DNA of 64,000 nucleotides from Altibacter lentus (GTDB lineage: Bacteria > Bacteroidota > Bacteroidia > Flavobacteriales > Flavobacteriaceae), in NCBI RefSeq assembly GCF_000746845.1, contig NZ_KN050846.1:2620963-2684962 (forward strand), written 5' to 3'. Below are positions 26,568 through 34,336 of this stretch, in pieces. Each line of letters starts with the position of its first letter. Within the stretch, counting starts at the first letter, position 1. Under the pieces are notes generated by a model. It saw nothing but the letters and a program-made list of their open reading frames with translations, was not told the origin of the DNA and did not search any database. Both the position numbers and the translations under genes were made by a program.

Positions 26568-26886
26568 AATAAAACGATTTTAAAGAAAGGGACTATTGAT
26601 TTACAATTAATTTGATAGCCCCTGACTTGATTTGACTTTCGTTCTACAAATTTGAATAGGTTTATTGGATTTTATTCCCCAGTTCGACCGTAGTACGGTC
26701 AAAATTTAACATCTTGAGATTTGCTTTGTTTTGATAGTTTTTGAGGGTGTTTTTGCAAACCTACACCTTCAAATCATATTAAATTTTATAAAAAATAGAT
26801 ACATAAGTTAATTACCGTAGGTCAACCGTAGTACGGTCTTTTTTTAACAGTTTGAGTATAAGGAATCGAATAGAGAAATAATGGCT
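26568..26886. promoter_or_regulatory. Regulatory region with two copies of a GTAGTAC palindrome
   Basis: A 319-base gap without a gene. GACCGTAGTACGGTC (26686-26700) is a perfect 15-bp palindrome, and ACCGTAGTACGGT recurs at 26825-26837; each is followed by TTTAACA and TTGAG, so the repeat is about 35 bases long and spaced 139 bases. A third partial copy ACCGTAG is at 26813-26819. The direct repeats are candidate binding sites for RteC, the excisionase-like protein or an initiator. Confidence 0.6.
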
Positions 26887-27723
26887 TTATTCTTCACTTT
26901 TATCCATTTCTATGAGTAGTGATGTAGAGAGTTCGTCAAGAAAAAGCGTTCGACTATTCTTCCTGCTTTTGATGTCGTGATAGGTTTTGTAGATGTCTTT
27001 TGGTTCAAGATCAAATAGCTGTTGCAATTTTCTGGAAATTTGCATTATGCTTTGGTTATCTTGTTTTCCCAATCCTTTTGCACAGAGTGCATATAAAAGT
27101 TCAACGTATTCTGTATTTGAAAATGGCCAATGTATTTTTTCAATCGGTTTAATGGATTTAAGTTTACCATTTAAACCGTTGCGAATTTTAAATTTTTTCT
27201 CATCTAAATAAGTTGCTAGCGAATCATAGGCTCTGTATTTACCAAGAAGCATATCTCTTGGTGTACAAAATTCAGGGTCTTGGAAATAGAATTTAGATGT
27301 AGCTATAATGTAAGACCCCAAATATTCTCGTGTATAATATTCTTTATCAAAATGAGTATGTTTTGAATCAGCATATTGCGTGAAGTCCAAATTGTAGCTA
27401 AAGAAACGATTGACTTTCTGCATCTTTCTTCTAATAAATTTGCGTTGTGATTCTTTGTCTGTTTTGGGGAATTGAATTTCAAAGGAACGAATTTCAGAAA
27501 AATAGATAAGATGTCTTAATGGGATTTGTTTTGTGTGCTTAAAAAAATAAATCTCATCCGAGATAGAGGCGAAACCTTTGTTAATAATTTCCTTTTTAAA
27601 TTGACCTAAAAGTTTCGTGCAGACTATTATAGAATGCTTTGAGCGTTGCATAATTGTCTCTGAATTTTCTTCAATTTCTAATAATTGTTTTTCTAGATTT
27701 TGCGCGAGTAAATGTAATTTCAT
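26887..27723 (-). CDS. rteC: RteC-family regulator of element excision/transfer
   Basis: A 278-residue protein of the RteC family, which in CTnDOT activates the excision genes. Family stretches are FKKEIINKGFASISDEIYFFKHTKQIPLRHLIYFSEI (residues 44-80) and FDKEYYTREYLGSYIIATSKFYFQDPEFCTPRDMLLGKYRAYDSLATYL (about 124-172). The histidine kinase/response regulator RteA/RteB pair is not in the window. It lies between the excisionase-like gene and the integrase, the usual site. Confidence 0.85.
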   Translation of the reverse strand: MKLHLLAQNLEKQLLEIEENSETIMQRSKHSIIVCTKLLGQFKKEIINKGFASISDEIYFFKHTKQIPLRHLIYFSEIRSFEIQFPKTDKESQRKFIRRKMQKVNRFFSYNLDFTQYADSKHTHFDKEYYTREYLGSYIIATSKFYFQDPEFCTPRDMLLGKYRAYDSLATYLDEKKFKIRNGLNGKLKSIKPIEKIHWPFSNTEYVELLYALCAKGLGKQDNQSIMQISRKLQQLFDLEPKDIYKTYHDIKSRKNSRTLFLDELSTSLLIEMDKSEE

Positions 27724-27911
27724 ACCATACCTAATTACAGAGTTAGTAACTGTTAATAGTAGGGTCGATATTAGATAAGGTAATTACAAAGAATTATGTA
27801 GTTGACGTTCTATAGACAGTTTTTTACTGGAAAGCTGCAAAAATTATGCCTTTCTTAAAATTTCTTAAAAGTTGGTGCTTGCGAAGTGTTCTGTAAATGG
27901 TAAAACTCAGA

Positions 27912-29246
27912 TTAAAAACTAATTACACTATCCAAAGCATCATCAGCATCTCTATGAATAAAGTTTGCTTGATAGTTTAAAGTAGTTTTTAAGTCGCTAT
28001 GTCTGTAAAGCTTCTGTAACATTAATGGGTGGATTTTATCCCCTGCAATATTTCCAAAAGTGTGACGCGCAATATGATTAGATAAGCTTTTGTCAATATC
28101 ACATTGGGCAGCGATTCTAATTAAATATTTATTGAAGAGTTTAGTGGCATTTCTAGTCTTAGTAAAAAAATCTTCATCATCATTTGGCCGGACTTCATTT
28201 AAAAAAGGAAAGATATATCCACCATTATTTTTTCTGTTCATTTTGTAAAAATCTAGAATAGCTTTCGCTTTTTCGGGAACTTTAAGGCTTAAAGGCTTCT
28301 CGTTCTTATTCATAACGTAATACAGCCTATCATCCTTAAAATCAGACCATTTTAATTTTACAACATCTGAAATACGAATACCAGCAAAATAAAAGGAAAT
28401 CAACCATACATTATGCGTATGCCAAATCGAAGAATAAGGCTCTAATTTCAATGATTCAATTTTTTCGACCTCTTCGATAGTTAGACCTATCTTATTACTA
28501 GTTCCTAATCTGATTTTTTCTTTGTCACCAGCAAAAGGGTAATACTTTGCAGAAACCACACCATCTTTAATGGCAACATTGAATAGTGTTCTGATAAAAA
28601 TTAATTGATTTGAAATTGTTCTAGTTTTCTGATTTAGATAAGCGGAACAAAAGGTTTTATAGCGTTCTAGAAAAGCCTGATTAATATCTTGAAACTTCAA
28701 ATCTTTTTTCTTTTGAAAATGTTCAATTCCATCAATAAAGGAATATTCCGACTTTCTAGCCTTACCAACTCTATCTCTTCTTCGTTTTCCAATACCTTCG
28801 ATAACATCTTTTTTAGTTAAGGAAGTTTTGAGATTTAAAAACTCTTCAATGTTGTATAAAATAGAAAGCTCTGATTTGGCTACTGAAAAAACTTTACGGT
28901 CATATTTTGTTTTTATCCGTTGAGCAGCAACTGCAAAAAAAGATTTAGAGCCGCCTGGACCTTTCAGTTTTTGTTTGACCTGTTTTGGAGTAATATTTTC
29001 ATCTTGGTTATTTAAATAAACATCGTTGGCTTCTGTTAATTTTTTAAGTAAAAAATTATTTAGAATTTTATAATTTGGATGACTTCTTTTTGCTTGTCCA
29101 GCAACTTTATCCCAATCCTTTGCAAGAACGTATTGACCAAGCCACTTATAATTAGTCTTATAATTTGCACTTATTCTTATGGCCAATGGAATTGTACCAT
29201 CCTTTTTAATCATATTTTTACGAAGAACAATTTTTATATTAGCCAT
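27912..29246 (-). CDS. int: Tyrosine integrase of the ICE
   Basis: A 444-residue site-specific recombinase with an N-terminal arm-binding domain (residues 1-60), a SAM-like core-binding domain (about 105-225) and a catalytic domain. Catalytic residues: Arg in AGIRISDVVKL (about 287), HxxR in NHIARHTFGN (about 395-398), His in YRHSDLKTT (about 417) and Tyr in LNYQANF (about 424). It points away from the attachment site 160 bases to the right and mediates integration into the tRNA-Met 3' end. It is not an integron IntI: it has the arm-binding domain of Bacteroidetes ICE integrases and lacks an obvious IntI patch. Confidence 0.93.
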   Translation of the reverse strand: MANIKIVLRKNMIKKDGTIPLAIRISANYKTNYKWLGQYVLAKDWDKVAGQAKRSHPNYKILNNFLLKKLTEANDVYLNNQDENITPKQVKQKLKGPGGSKSFFAVAAQRIKTKYDRKVFSVAKSELSILYNIEEFLNLKTSLTKKDVIEGIGKRRRDRVGKARKSEYSFIDGIEHFQKKKDLKFQDINQAFLERYKTFCSAYLNQKTRTISNQLIFIRTLFNVAIKDGVVSAKYYPFAGDKEKIRLGTSNKIGLTIEEVEKIESLKLEPYSSIWHTHNVWLISFYFAGIRISDVVKLKWSDFKDDRLYYVMNKNEKPLSLKVPEKAKAILDFYKMNRKNNGGYIFPFLNEVRPNDDEDFFTKTRNATKLFNKYLIRIAAQCDIDKSLSNHIARHTFGNIAGDKIHPLMLQKLYRHSDLKTTLNYQANFIHRDADDALDSVISF

Positions 29247-29406
29247 AACTTACTTTTTGCAATGATAAAGATACAAAAACTAGTACAGAATAAGTACAGA
29301 ATAATTTGGTATCGGATGCCTATAATTGATGATAAATTTTATTAAAATTATGTAAATCATTGATTTTAAGTAGTTTTAAGTATTGTTAGTTGCTGTACGG
29401 ACTAAG

Positions 29407-29451
29407 CTCATAACCCGAAGGTCACTGGTTCGAGTCCAGTTCCCGCTACTA
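29407..29451 (+). other. 3' half of tRNA-Met(CAT): ICE attachment site (attR side)
   Basis: From the anticodon loop CTCATAA through the T-arm ACTGGTTCGAGTCCAGT to TTCCCGC and CTA, this is the 3' half of a CAT-anticodon tRNA. The base stretch before it does not complete the anticodon stem (CTAAG facing CCCGA), so the 5' half is missing. It is therefore the crossover copy left at one end of the integrated ICE; the intact tRNA is expected at the other end, left of the window. A tRNA-type terminator follows directly. Confidence 0.85.
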
Positions 29452-29457
29452 AGAAAG

Positions 29458-29485
29458 CCTCTTGAGAGATCAAGAGGTTTTTTTT
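29458..29485 (+). terminator. Rho-independent terminator of the tRNA-Met locus
   Basis: CCTCTTGA (29458-29465), loop GAGA, TCAAGAGG (29470-29477), then eight T. It shows that DNA to the right of 29451 is the original chromosome downstream of the tRNA. Confidence 0.88.
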
Positions 29486-30002
29486 GTGCCATGAAACCGG
29501 CGCTTGCGCTTACTTTCATGAGTTGGTACTATTGTCATTCCGTATGTAATGAGGAATCTTTTTTCTCTTCTTTTTTCCATTTATGAGATTGAATCAACTT
29601 TCTTTTGCTGGTCCAAAAGAAAGTTGCAAAGAAAAGGACCTTCTATTTTTTTCCTATGCATTTTGAAATGCTTCCGCATTCCAAACCAACGTAAAAACTC
29701 GGCGTTCGCTATCGCTCTCTGAATCTCCGAGCTTTTTCCGTTTATGCTGATGAAAAGGATGTCTTACGATTAATAATTACGGTGTCACTTCGAGTGATGC
29801 CCTGAAAGGGCATTGTATCGAGAAGGGGTGTGAGAACAGCTCACGCTTCATCACTGACTGTTCACTGCTCACCTACCCATGTCATTCCGAACGCAGTGAG
29901 GAATCTCGTGATACCATTTCGTGCATTTAAAATAGTAACAGCCTAGCTCCTAACTCCTCACTATTGCCAATTTCTGTATCTTCACCCAAACAACTGTATG
30001 AG
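29486..30002. repeat. Repeat-rich intergenic DNA right of the ICE
   Basis: No gene seen. Contains GTCATTCCGTATGTAATGAGG-type repeats (29535; again 29881), a perfect 13-bp inverted repeat CAACTTTCTTTTG/CAAAAGAAAGTTG (29595-29626) followed by a conserved tail with CTCCGAGCTTTTTCCG (to about 29760), and one copy of the 67-bp hairpin repeat (29782-29848). The same families recur at 30.3-30.7, 32.1 and 63.1-64.0 kb. Confidence 0.75.
29782..29848. repeat. 67-bp dispersed hairpin repeat, copy 1
   Basis: Starts GTGTCACTTCGAGTG and ends CAGCTCACGCTT. Inner arms ATGCCCT/GGGCAT with a GAAA loop are nested in CACTTCGA/TCGAGAAG arms. Copies 2 and 3 at 32121-32187 and 63625-63691 differ at a few positions only. 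Confidence 0.9.
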
Positions 30003-30284
30003 ATGGCTGATCTAAAATCCATAGTAAGATCCCTGCTTGATATTATAAAAGTGCTATTTGAGCAGTCGCGCGACAGCGCTACGCCCAGAACCTGGCACCA
30101 GCACGTAGTACCGTATAAAGACGGCTGGGCGGTACGACGGGAAGGTAATAAGCGCATCACGTCCAAACACCGCAAGCAAAGTACGGCTGTTAATAAAGCG
30201 AAAAGCATCGCGAAGAAACGAAAGTCTGATGTGATCATCCACCGGGAGGATGGGACGATTCGGGATAGGATTGGGTATGATTGA
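30003..30284 (+). CDS. DUF2188-domain protein
   Basis: A 93-residue protein whose C-terminal half (residues 28-93) is a DUF2188 domain: WHQHVVPYKDGWAVRREGNKR, then KAKSIAKKRKSDVIIHREDG and a final RDRIGYD. The family is small, basic and widespread in bacteria, function unknown. The ATG at 30003 is chosen; the frame is open upstream to a TTG at 29964. It stands alone between repeats. Confidence 0.82.
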   Translation: MADLKSIVRSLLDIIKVLFEQSRDSATPRTWHQHVVPYKDGWAVRREGNKRITSKHRKQSTAVNKAKSIAKKRKSDVIIHREDGTIRDRIGYD

Positions 30285-30680
30285 TACATCCTTTGCTTCG
30301 CTCTTAATGACATGGAGGGTGTTATTGCGAATGCAATAAGGAATCTTTTTTCTCTTCTTTTTCCCATTACTTCGGAATGTTGGTGTAAATAAAATTTTCT
30401 TTTTATTTATTTTCTTTTTTTGCTCCTCCAAAAAAAGAACGAAAAAAAGGAGGCTTCGTATATTTTTTTTTGATTCAACTTTCTTTTGCTGGTCCAAAAG
30501 AAAGTTGCAAAGAAAAGGACCCTTTCTCCGTTTCCTAGGAATTTTCCAGCAAGCTGAAAACCACCTCGCCAACTCCGCGTCGTTGCTTGTAGCAACTCCT
30601 GGATCTCGGAGCTTGGCTTCGGTTATTCTTGATGAAACGGAGCCCTGCCCTCATGTTCTGTTCACAGCTAACTTGAACTT
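30285..30680. repeat. Dispersed repeat block (copy 1 of a ~250-290 bp family)
   Basis: No gene. From about 30358 to 30645 the sequence (TTTTCCCATTAC..., TTGGTGTAAAT, an inverted GCTCCTCC/GGAGG pair around an A/T core, the 13-bp CAACTTTCTTTTG hairpin at 30476-30507, then AACTCCGCGTC and CTCCTGGATCTCGGAGCT) matches 63118-63365 in the same order. The hairpins suggest a non-coding mobile or folding element. Confidence 0.7.
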
Positions 30681-30702
30681 CCCTAATTAATGTTGACCGT
30701 TT

Positions 30703-31539
30703 TTAGTTAATTAATTCATTGTTAAATATAGTCATCAGTTTTCTTTCTTGAGGCCTCAAGAAAGAAAACTGAGTTATGAACTTCTCAGGACTCATTCTGT
30801 CGTTGTTGTTATGCAATCTTTTACTGTTATAGTTCTGTACCGCTTTTGCCACCATTCTTTTTAATTGAACAATATCCTTTGGCTTCCAATAATCCAGGTA
30901 TTCCTCCTTTATGGTTCTGTTGATGCGTTCTGCATAAGCATTGTCTTGCGCCGAGAGTGCCATACTTATTTTACTGCCATGCCCTTTTAGAAGCGCTACG
31001 TACTCTTTATAGGTATATTGACTTCCTCTGTCGCTGTGGTGAATCAAAGGTGGGGAATTATCCTTAAGTGCCATCTTTAATGCTTCCACGTTTGCTTTGG
31101 CTCTCATATTATCAGAGATTTTATATCCCACAATCTTCTTTGTATAGACATCTATTATAAACACTCCATAATAATGTCTGTTTCCAATTGGAATGTAGGT
31201 AATATCAGACTGCCACACCATCGATGGACGGTCAACCTCCATTCCTTTTATCAGGTTGGGGTAATAGATCTTTGAAGCGATTGTTGTTCTTTTATAATTG
31301 TTTTTCCGCTTCAATCGATACCCCAGTTCCATCATTAGCTCTATAAACCGATCCCGTCCTATAAAGTCAGGGTTAAGGGTATAGTACATTTTCTCCACCC
31401 CACAACCCGGGTGATCTTCTCTAAGATCATCAGCTTCAAGGATCAACTGATTGACTTTAGTATCAAAGGCCATTTGCCTTACTTGATACTGCGCAACTGC
31501 TTGTTTACTCAGCCCTGCTTCTTTATAGAGATTGTTCAT
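30703..31539 (-). CDS. IS3-family transposase OrfB (DDE)
   Basis: A 278-residue integrase-core transposase. DDE residues are visible: WQSDITYIP (Asp about 113), HHSDRGSQY (Asp about 173) and NAYAERINRTIKEEYL (Glu about 209). The N-terminal HTH_21 region is present, and length fits an intact OrfB. It starts eight bases after the orfA stop, so it may be made by its own start or by frameshift from orfA. Confidence 0.92.
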   Translation of the reverse strand: MNNLYKEAGLSKQAVAQYQVRQMAFDTKVNQLILEADDLREDHPGCGVEKMYYTLNPDFIGRDRFIELMMELGYRLKRKNNYKRTTIASKIYYPNLIKGMEVDRPSMVWQSDITYIPIGNRHYYGVFIIDVYTKKIVGYKISDNMRAKANVEALKMALKDNSPPLIHHSDRGSQYTYKEYVALLKGHGSKISMALSAQDNAYAERINRTIKEEYLDYWKPKDIVQLKRMVAKAVQNYNSKRLHNNNDRMSPEKFITQFSFLRPQERKLMTIFNNELIN

Positions 31540-31547
31540 AGAAAAAC

Positions 31548-31955
31548 TTACTTTTTGTTTGTTTTCTTTGAACCAGTTGACTGTGGGGTGCCGAAGTTTT
31601 TTTTGATATCGATGTCCAATTCTTCTTTGGCGATCTCCATCATCTTCTCCAAATAATCAATCTTGATTTGCTTACGGCCAACGGCACGCTCCAACTCTTT
31701 TACTCGAGCCTCTAATTCTTTCATTTTTTTGTTGCTGCTGTCCTTCATCTCTACAATTCTGGTTCCCTGTTGGTTAAAGGTAGAGAATTTATAGATCCAA
31801 CGGTAGATTATCTGACCTCTTACCCCGTGGAGCTTCTCTAGCTGCAAAACGCTAAACCTGCCGCTCTCGAAATCTGCCACTATTTTTCTTTTGAACTCTT
31901 CAGAGTATTTTCGCTGCTTGCGCAACTCTCGCACATTTGCTTTCATAGTTACCAC
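31548..31955 (-). CDS. IS3-family transposase OrfA (HTH)
   Basis: A 135-residue protein with an HTH_Tnp_1 domain (KYSEEFKRKIVADFESGRFSVLQL, residues 17-40; then IIYRWIYKF) and a leucine-zipper coiled coil (about 70-115). It binds the inverted repeats and regulates transposition. Start at ATG 31955 or 31946. Confidence 0.9.
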   Translation of the reverse strand: MVTMKANVRELRKQRKYSEEFKRKIVADFESGRFSVLQLEKLHGVRGQIIYRWIYKFSTFNQQGTRIVEMKDSSNKKMKELEARVKELERAVGRKQIKIDYLEKMMEIAKEELDIDIKKNFGTPQSTGSKKTNKK

Positions 31956-32031
31956 TGTTTTAAGTGGTCAACCTATATCAGGGACGTACAACTGTTCACC
32001 GCTCACTACTAACCCCTAATTCCTATCTATT

Positions 32032-32091
32032 CACTAATCACTAATCACTAATCACTAATCACTAATCACTAATCACTAATCACTAATCACT
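32032..32091. repeat. 7-bp tandem repeat CACTAAT, about 8.5 copies
   Basis: Sixty bases of uninterrupted CACTAAT units. Degenerate versions (CACTAATCAC, TTCACCAATCAC) occur at about 63,585-63,620 next to another copy of the 67-bp repeat. A non-coding simple repeat prone to slippage. Confidence 0.95.
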
Positions 32092-32120
32092 ATTAAGTCC
32101 TAGCTATTCACTATTAGCAT

Positions 32121-32187
32121 GTGTCACTTCGAGTGATGCCCTGAAAGGGCATTGTATCGAGAAGTGGTGTGAGAACAGCTCACGCTT
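32121..32187. repeat. 67-bp dispersed hairpin repeat, copy 2
   Basis: Nearly identical to copies at 29782 and 63625. It lies between the IS3 element and the TIGR02594-like gene. Confidence 0.9.
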
Positions 32188-32271
32188 GACACCTAAGCAC
32201 AGCCTATCAAGCAGTGCTTTTGAACCGATAAAAGAAAGTTGAATAGTAACCATTTTAAAAAAACAATCATT

Positions 32272-32970
32272 ATGAAAACATATCGTGTAACAACCCATGC
32301 CCTGAATGTACGCGCGAAGCCCGCTTTGGCGGGAAGGATCCGCGGCGTATTGACCATAGGTACCACCGTCACCGCCCTGGGGGAATCTGAGGACCGAAAA
32401 TGGCTGCAACTGCAGTATACCAAAAACGGCAACACCCATACGGGATGGAGCTCGCTGCGCTACCTGCAAGCGGTCGAAGGGGACAACCTCCTGCTAGTCA
32501 CCGATCCGCCCTGGTTGCGTACAGCGGTAGGAGAACTGGGCGTACGGGAAGCCGCCGGAGCGGCCGATCATCCCCGGGTGCTGCAGTACCTGCAAAGCTG
32601 CGAACGCTTGCCGGCGGCCTTGCGGGCCAGTGATGCCACGCCCTGGTGCTCGGCTTTTGTCAACTGGTGTATGGAGCAGGTGGGGATCGAAGGGACCAAC
32701 TCTGCCTGGGCCCGGGACTGGTTGCATTGGGGAAAGCGAACGACCACGCCCAAGCGCGGCGATGTGGTGGTCTTCCGGCGGGGCAAAGGCGGTCATGTGG
32801 GCTTCTACTGGAGCACTACGGCCACGGCTATACAGGTATTGGGCGGGAACCAAAAGGACGCAGTGTCCATTGATGCCTACGCTGCAAAAAACCTCTTAGG
32901 TTACCGTCGCTTTCCCGGTACATGGCGGTTTTGCTCCTGTTGCGGACAGTCACAACCCAATGTGCCCTAG
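32272..32970 (+). CDS. SH3b + TIGR02594-type (CHAP/NlpC-like) protein
   Basis: A 232-residue protein with an N-terminal SH3b domain (residues 3-70: YRVTTHALNVRAKP... WLQLQYTKNG) and a C-terminal papain-like amidase region of the TIGR02594 type: TPWCSAFVNWCMEQ (Cys nucleophile about 127), then GDVVVFRRG and GGHVGFYW (His about 177), VLGGNQ and LGYRRFPGTW. These are probable peptidoglycan peptidases or phage-type lysins. The gene is distinctly GC-richer (about 60%) than its neighbours. ATG 32272 is preferred to the upstream TTG. No signal peptide. A strong terminator follows. Confidence 0.82.
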   Translation: MKTYRVTTHALNVRAKPALAGRIRGVLTIGTTVTALGESEDRKWLQLQYTKNGNTHTGWSSLRYLQAVEGDNLLLVTDPPWLRTAVGELGVREAAGAADHPRVLQYLQSCERLPAALRASDATPWCSAFVNWCMEQVGIEGTNSAWARDWLHWGKRTTTPKRGDVVVFRRGKGGHVGFYWSTTATAIQVLGGNQKDAVSIDAYAAKNLLGYRRFPGTWRFCSCCGQSQPNVP

Positions 32971-33006
32971 TGCGTCGTGCCCTCTGGGACTACTTGGGTA
33001 ATAAAG

Positions 33007-33030
33007 GGGGCCGGAAACGGCCCCTTTTTT
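33007..33030 (+). terminator. Rho-independent terminator after the TIGR02594-type gene
   Basis: GGGGCCG (33007-33013), GAAA loop, CGGCCCC (33018-33024), then six T. GGAAAC/GGCC-type hairpins of the same kind recur in spacers at about 50045 and 52745. Confidence 0.9.
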
Positions 33031-33056
33031 AATTTTTTATTAGGGGAGGTTGGGAC

Positions 33057-33275
33057 GGGTTTGTATAACGTTTGTGGCGGATTGGCGGCTTAGATTCGGC
33101 TGGCCGACAAAACGCGGTAGCGTTTGGGGGCAGTCACGCCACCGGCGTGACGTGAGAAACAGCAGGGCTGGCGCCGCCACTACGTTTTTATCCGAAAGAC
33201 TAATTTACGATTAATTGTAGGAATTGCAACTCACTTAACCATCAGACCGCTTTGCTATATGCATTGTTAGGTAAC
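33057..33275 (-). repeat. attC-like spacer after cassette 1 (end of the array)
   Basis: Read on the minus strand it starts with the box GTTACCTAAC (33275-33266) right after the stop of cassette gene 1, has a strong hairpin GTCACGCC/GGCGTGAC (33132-33151), and ends with CGCCACAAACGTTATACAAAC (33084-33064). The first box is the exact complement of the box in front of the same gene. Confidence 0.6.
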
Positions 33276-33276
33276 G

Positions 33277-34056
33277 TTATTTTATTAAACTATTAAGTTT
33301 AATTCTTAATTCAGATACTTTGTTATGTATTTCATCATCTTTTAATTCACTGGTCAATTTCAAAGCCTTTTTAAGAATTTCAATATGATCCTTAAGATTT
33401 TTAATCTCTCTTTGAGATTCAATTTTATCCAGACATTCTTTGGCACGGTTTAAATTAGTGATACAAGTTCCGTAGTATGATTCTTTTGATGAATTATCAT
33501 CCGCTTTGAATTTATATTTTTCGCCAAAAGTTCCATGTGCTCTTGCTGCGAAAATATAAAAGCGAAAAGCATTTGGATAATCTTTCTCACGATAAAAGTT
33601 TCTTGCAATGGAGGTGTTTAAATTACCTTTAGCTGCAATTAAGGTGTTTTTTGTTTTGGAAAGTTTTCTTTTGTATTTTTTTATTTTCTTTTCGTGCTTT
33701 AGCATTTTCTCTTCCATTGACTCTTTAATGCGATTAACTTCGTATTTGAAAATACTGAATGAAATTAATGCAAATAGCGCTAAAATTCCAGATACAATTA
33801 GCGCGAATCTCGTTGATTGATCGGATAGTGCTGAAGAATAGTAGTCTTCTTTAACTTGAAAGAATAAAAGTTCCTTCGTTAGAGAATCTTGTTTTAATTT
33901 TTTTTGAGATAAATCCTTTCTTAGTTCGTTGTTCAGAGAAATAATACTGTCTAATTTTGTCTCTATAGAATTGATTTTATCAACGGAATCGCCGTTTTGG
34001 CTAAATGATAATTGAATTGATAAAACTAAAATTATAATAAAACTTATTTTATTCAT
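33277..34056 (-). CDS. Cassette gene 1: exported/membrane coiled-coil protein
   Basis: A 259-residue protein with a signal peptide (residues 1-22, ending LSFSQ), a coiled coil (25-65), a membrane helix (about 88-108) and a long Lys/Glu-rich helical region; ARNFYREKDYPNAFRFYIFAARAHG near 165 looks TPR-like. No enzyme motif. The true start is the ATG at 34056, 15 bases after the attC-like box (34072-34082); the frame is open to 34221 through the spacer, but that part is spacer sequence. A single-gene cassette. Confidence 0.72.
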   Translation of the reverse strand: MNKISFIIILVLSIQLSFSQNGDSVDKINSIETKLDSIISLNNELRKDLSQKKLKQDSLTKELLFFQVKEDYYSSALSDQSTRFALIVSGILALFALISFSIFKYEVNRIKESMEEKMLKHEKKIKKYKRKLSKTKNTLIAAKGNLNTSIARNFYREKDYPNAFRFYIFAARAHGTFGEKYKFKADDNSSKESYYGTCITNLNRAKECLDKIESQREIKNLKDHIEILKKALKLTSELKDDEIHNKVSELRIKLNSLIK

Positions 34057-34071
34057 TTTTCGAGTAATAAT

Positions 34072-34326
34072 GTTACCTAACGAGTTTGTATAATGCTTGT
34101 GGCGGACTGGCGGCTGAGTCGACAGTGGACGAGCCTTGCGGCTTTTCCATTGGTCAAGCCAAAGCCAATTGGCAAGGCGAGCGCGGGAGCGGGTTTGAAC
34201 CCGCGTGCGAATCAGCAGCACTGGCGCCGCAAGTTTTTATTTTTCAGAAATCAATTTACAACAATTTGTACGAAAATTATTAAGCTTAAGCACTAACCAC
34301 CATTAGCATTATATGTTGTTGGCAAC
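34072..34326 (-). repeat. attC-like spacer between cassettes 2 and 1
   Basis: Minus strand: box GTTGGCAAC complement (34326-34318) after gene 2, hairpins in the middle (GGTTTGAACCCGC region 34189-34205; TTGGCTTTGGC/GCCAATTGGC), and CGTTAGGTAAC (34082-34072) before gene 1. The end CGCCACAAGCATTATACAAAC matches the spacer after gene 1. Confidence 0.6.
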
Positions 34327-34336
34327 AGTACTTGTG

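Larger units (their letters stand above)
30681..31983 (-). mobile_element. IS3-family insertion sequence, intact
   Basis: The imperfect terminal inverted repeats CCCTAATTAATGTTGACC (30681-30698) and, inverted, CCCTGATATAGGTTGACC (31983-31966) match at 14 of 18 bases. Two transposase genes on the minus strand lie between. No clear target duplication is seen next to the ends, so the exact tips may be a few bases inside. Confidence 0.85.
31984..32271. repeat. Non-coding stretch with tandem and hairpin repeats
   Basis: Holds the 7-bp tandem repeat (32032-32091) and the second copy of the 67-bp hairpin repeat (32121-32187). Otherwise no gene is seen until the TIGR02594-like gene. Confidence 0.7.

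Noticed and set aside
27912-29246. Integrase as the integron integrase for the cassette array
   Set aside because: It has the arm-binding domain and tRNA-linked context of an ICE integrase, lies on the far side of the att site, and is at the wrong end relative to array orientation.
29927-30572. Minus-strand frames across the DUF2188 gene and repeats
   Set aside because: They run through repeat DNA with low-complexity Lys/Phe strings and oppose a gene with a clear domain.
30676-31988. Target-site duplication of the IS3 element
   Set aside because: Bases outside the inverted repeats (CTT and ACG) do not match, so no duplication can be stated.
32032-32091. CACTAAT tandem array as a CRISPR array
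   Set aside because: Units are 7 bp without spacers and no cas gene is present.
32494-32899. Several overlapping frames on both strands in the GC-rich SH3b/CHAP gene
   Set aside because: They are shadows caused by high GC; only the plus-strand frame at 32272-32970 has recognisable motifs.
34057-34221. N-terminal extension of cassette gene 1 upstream of ATG 34056
   Set aside because: Those codons are spacer sequence with hairpins; the signal peptide begins at 34056.
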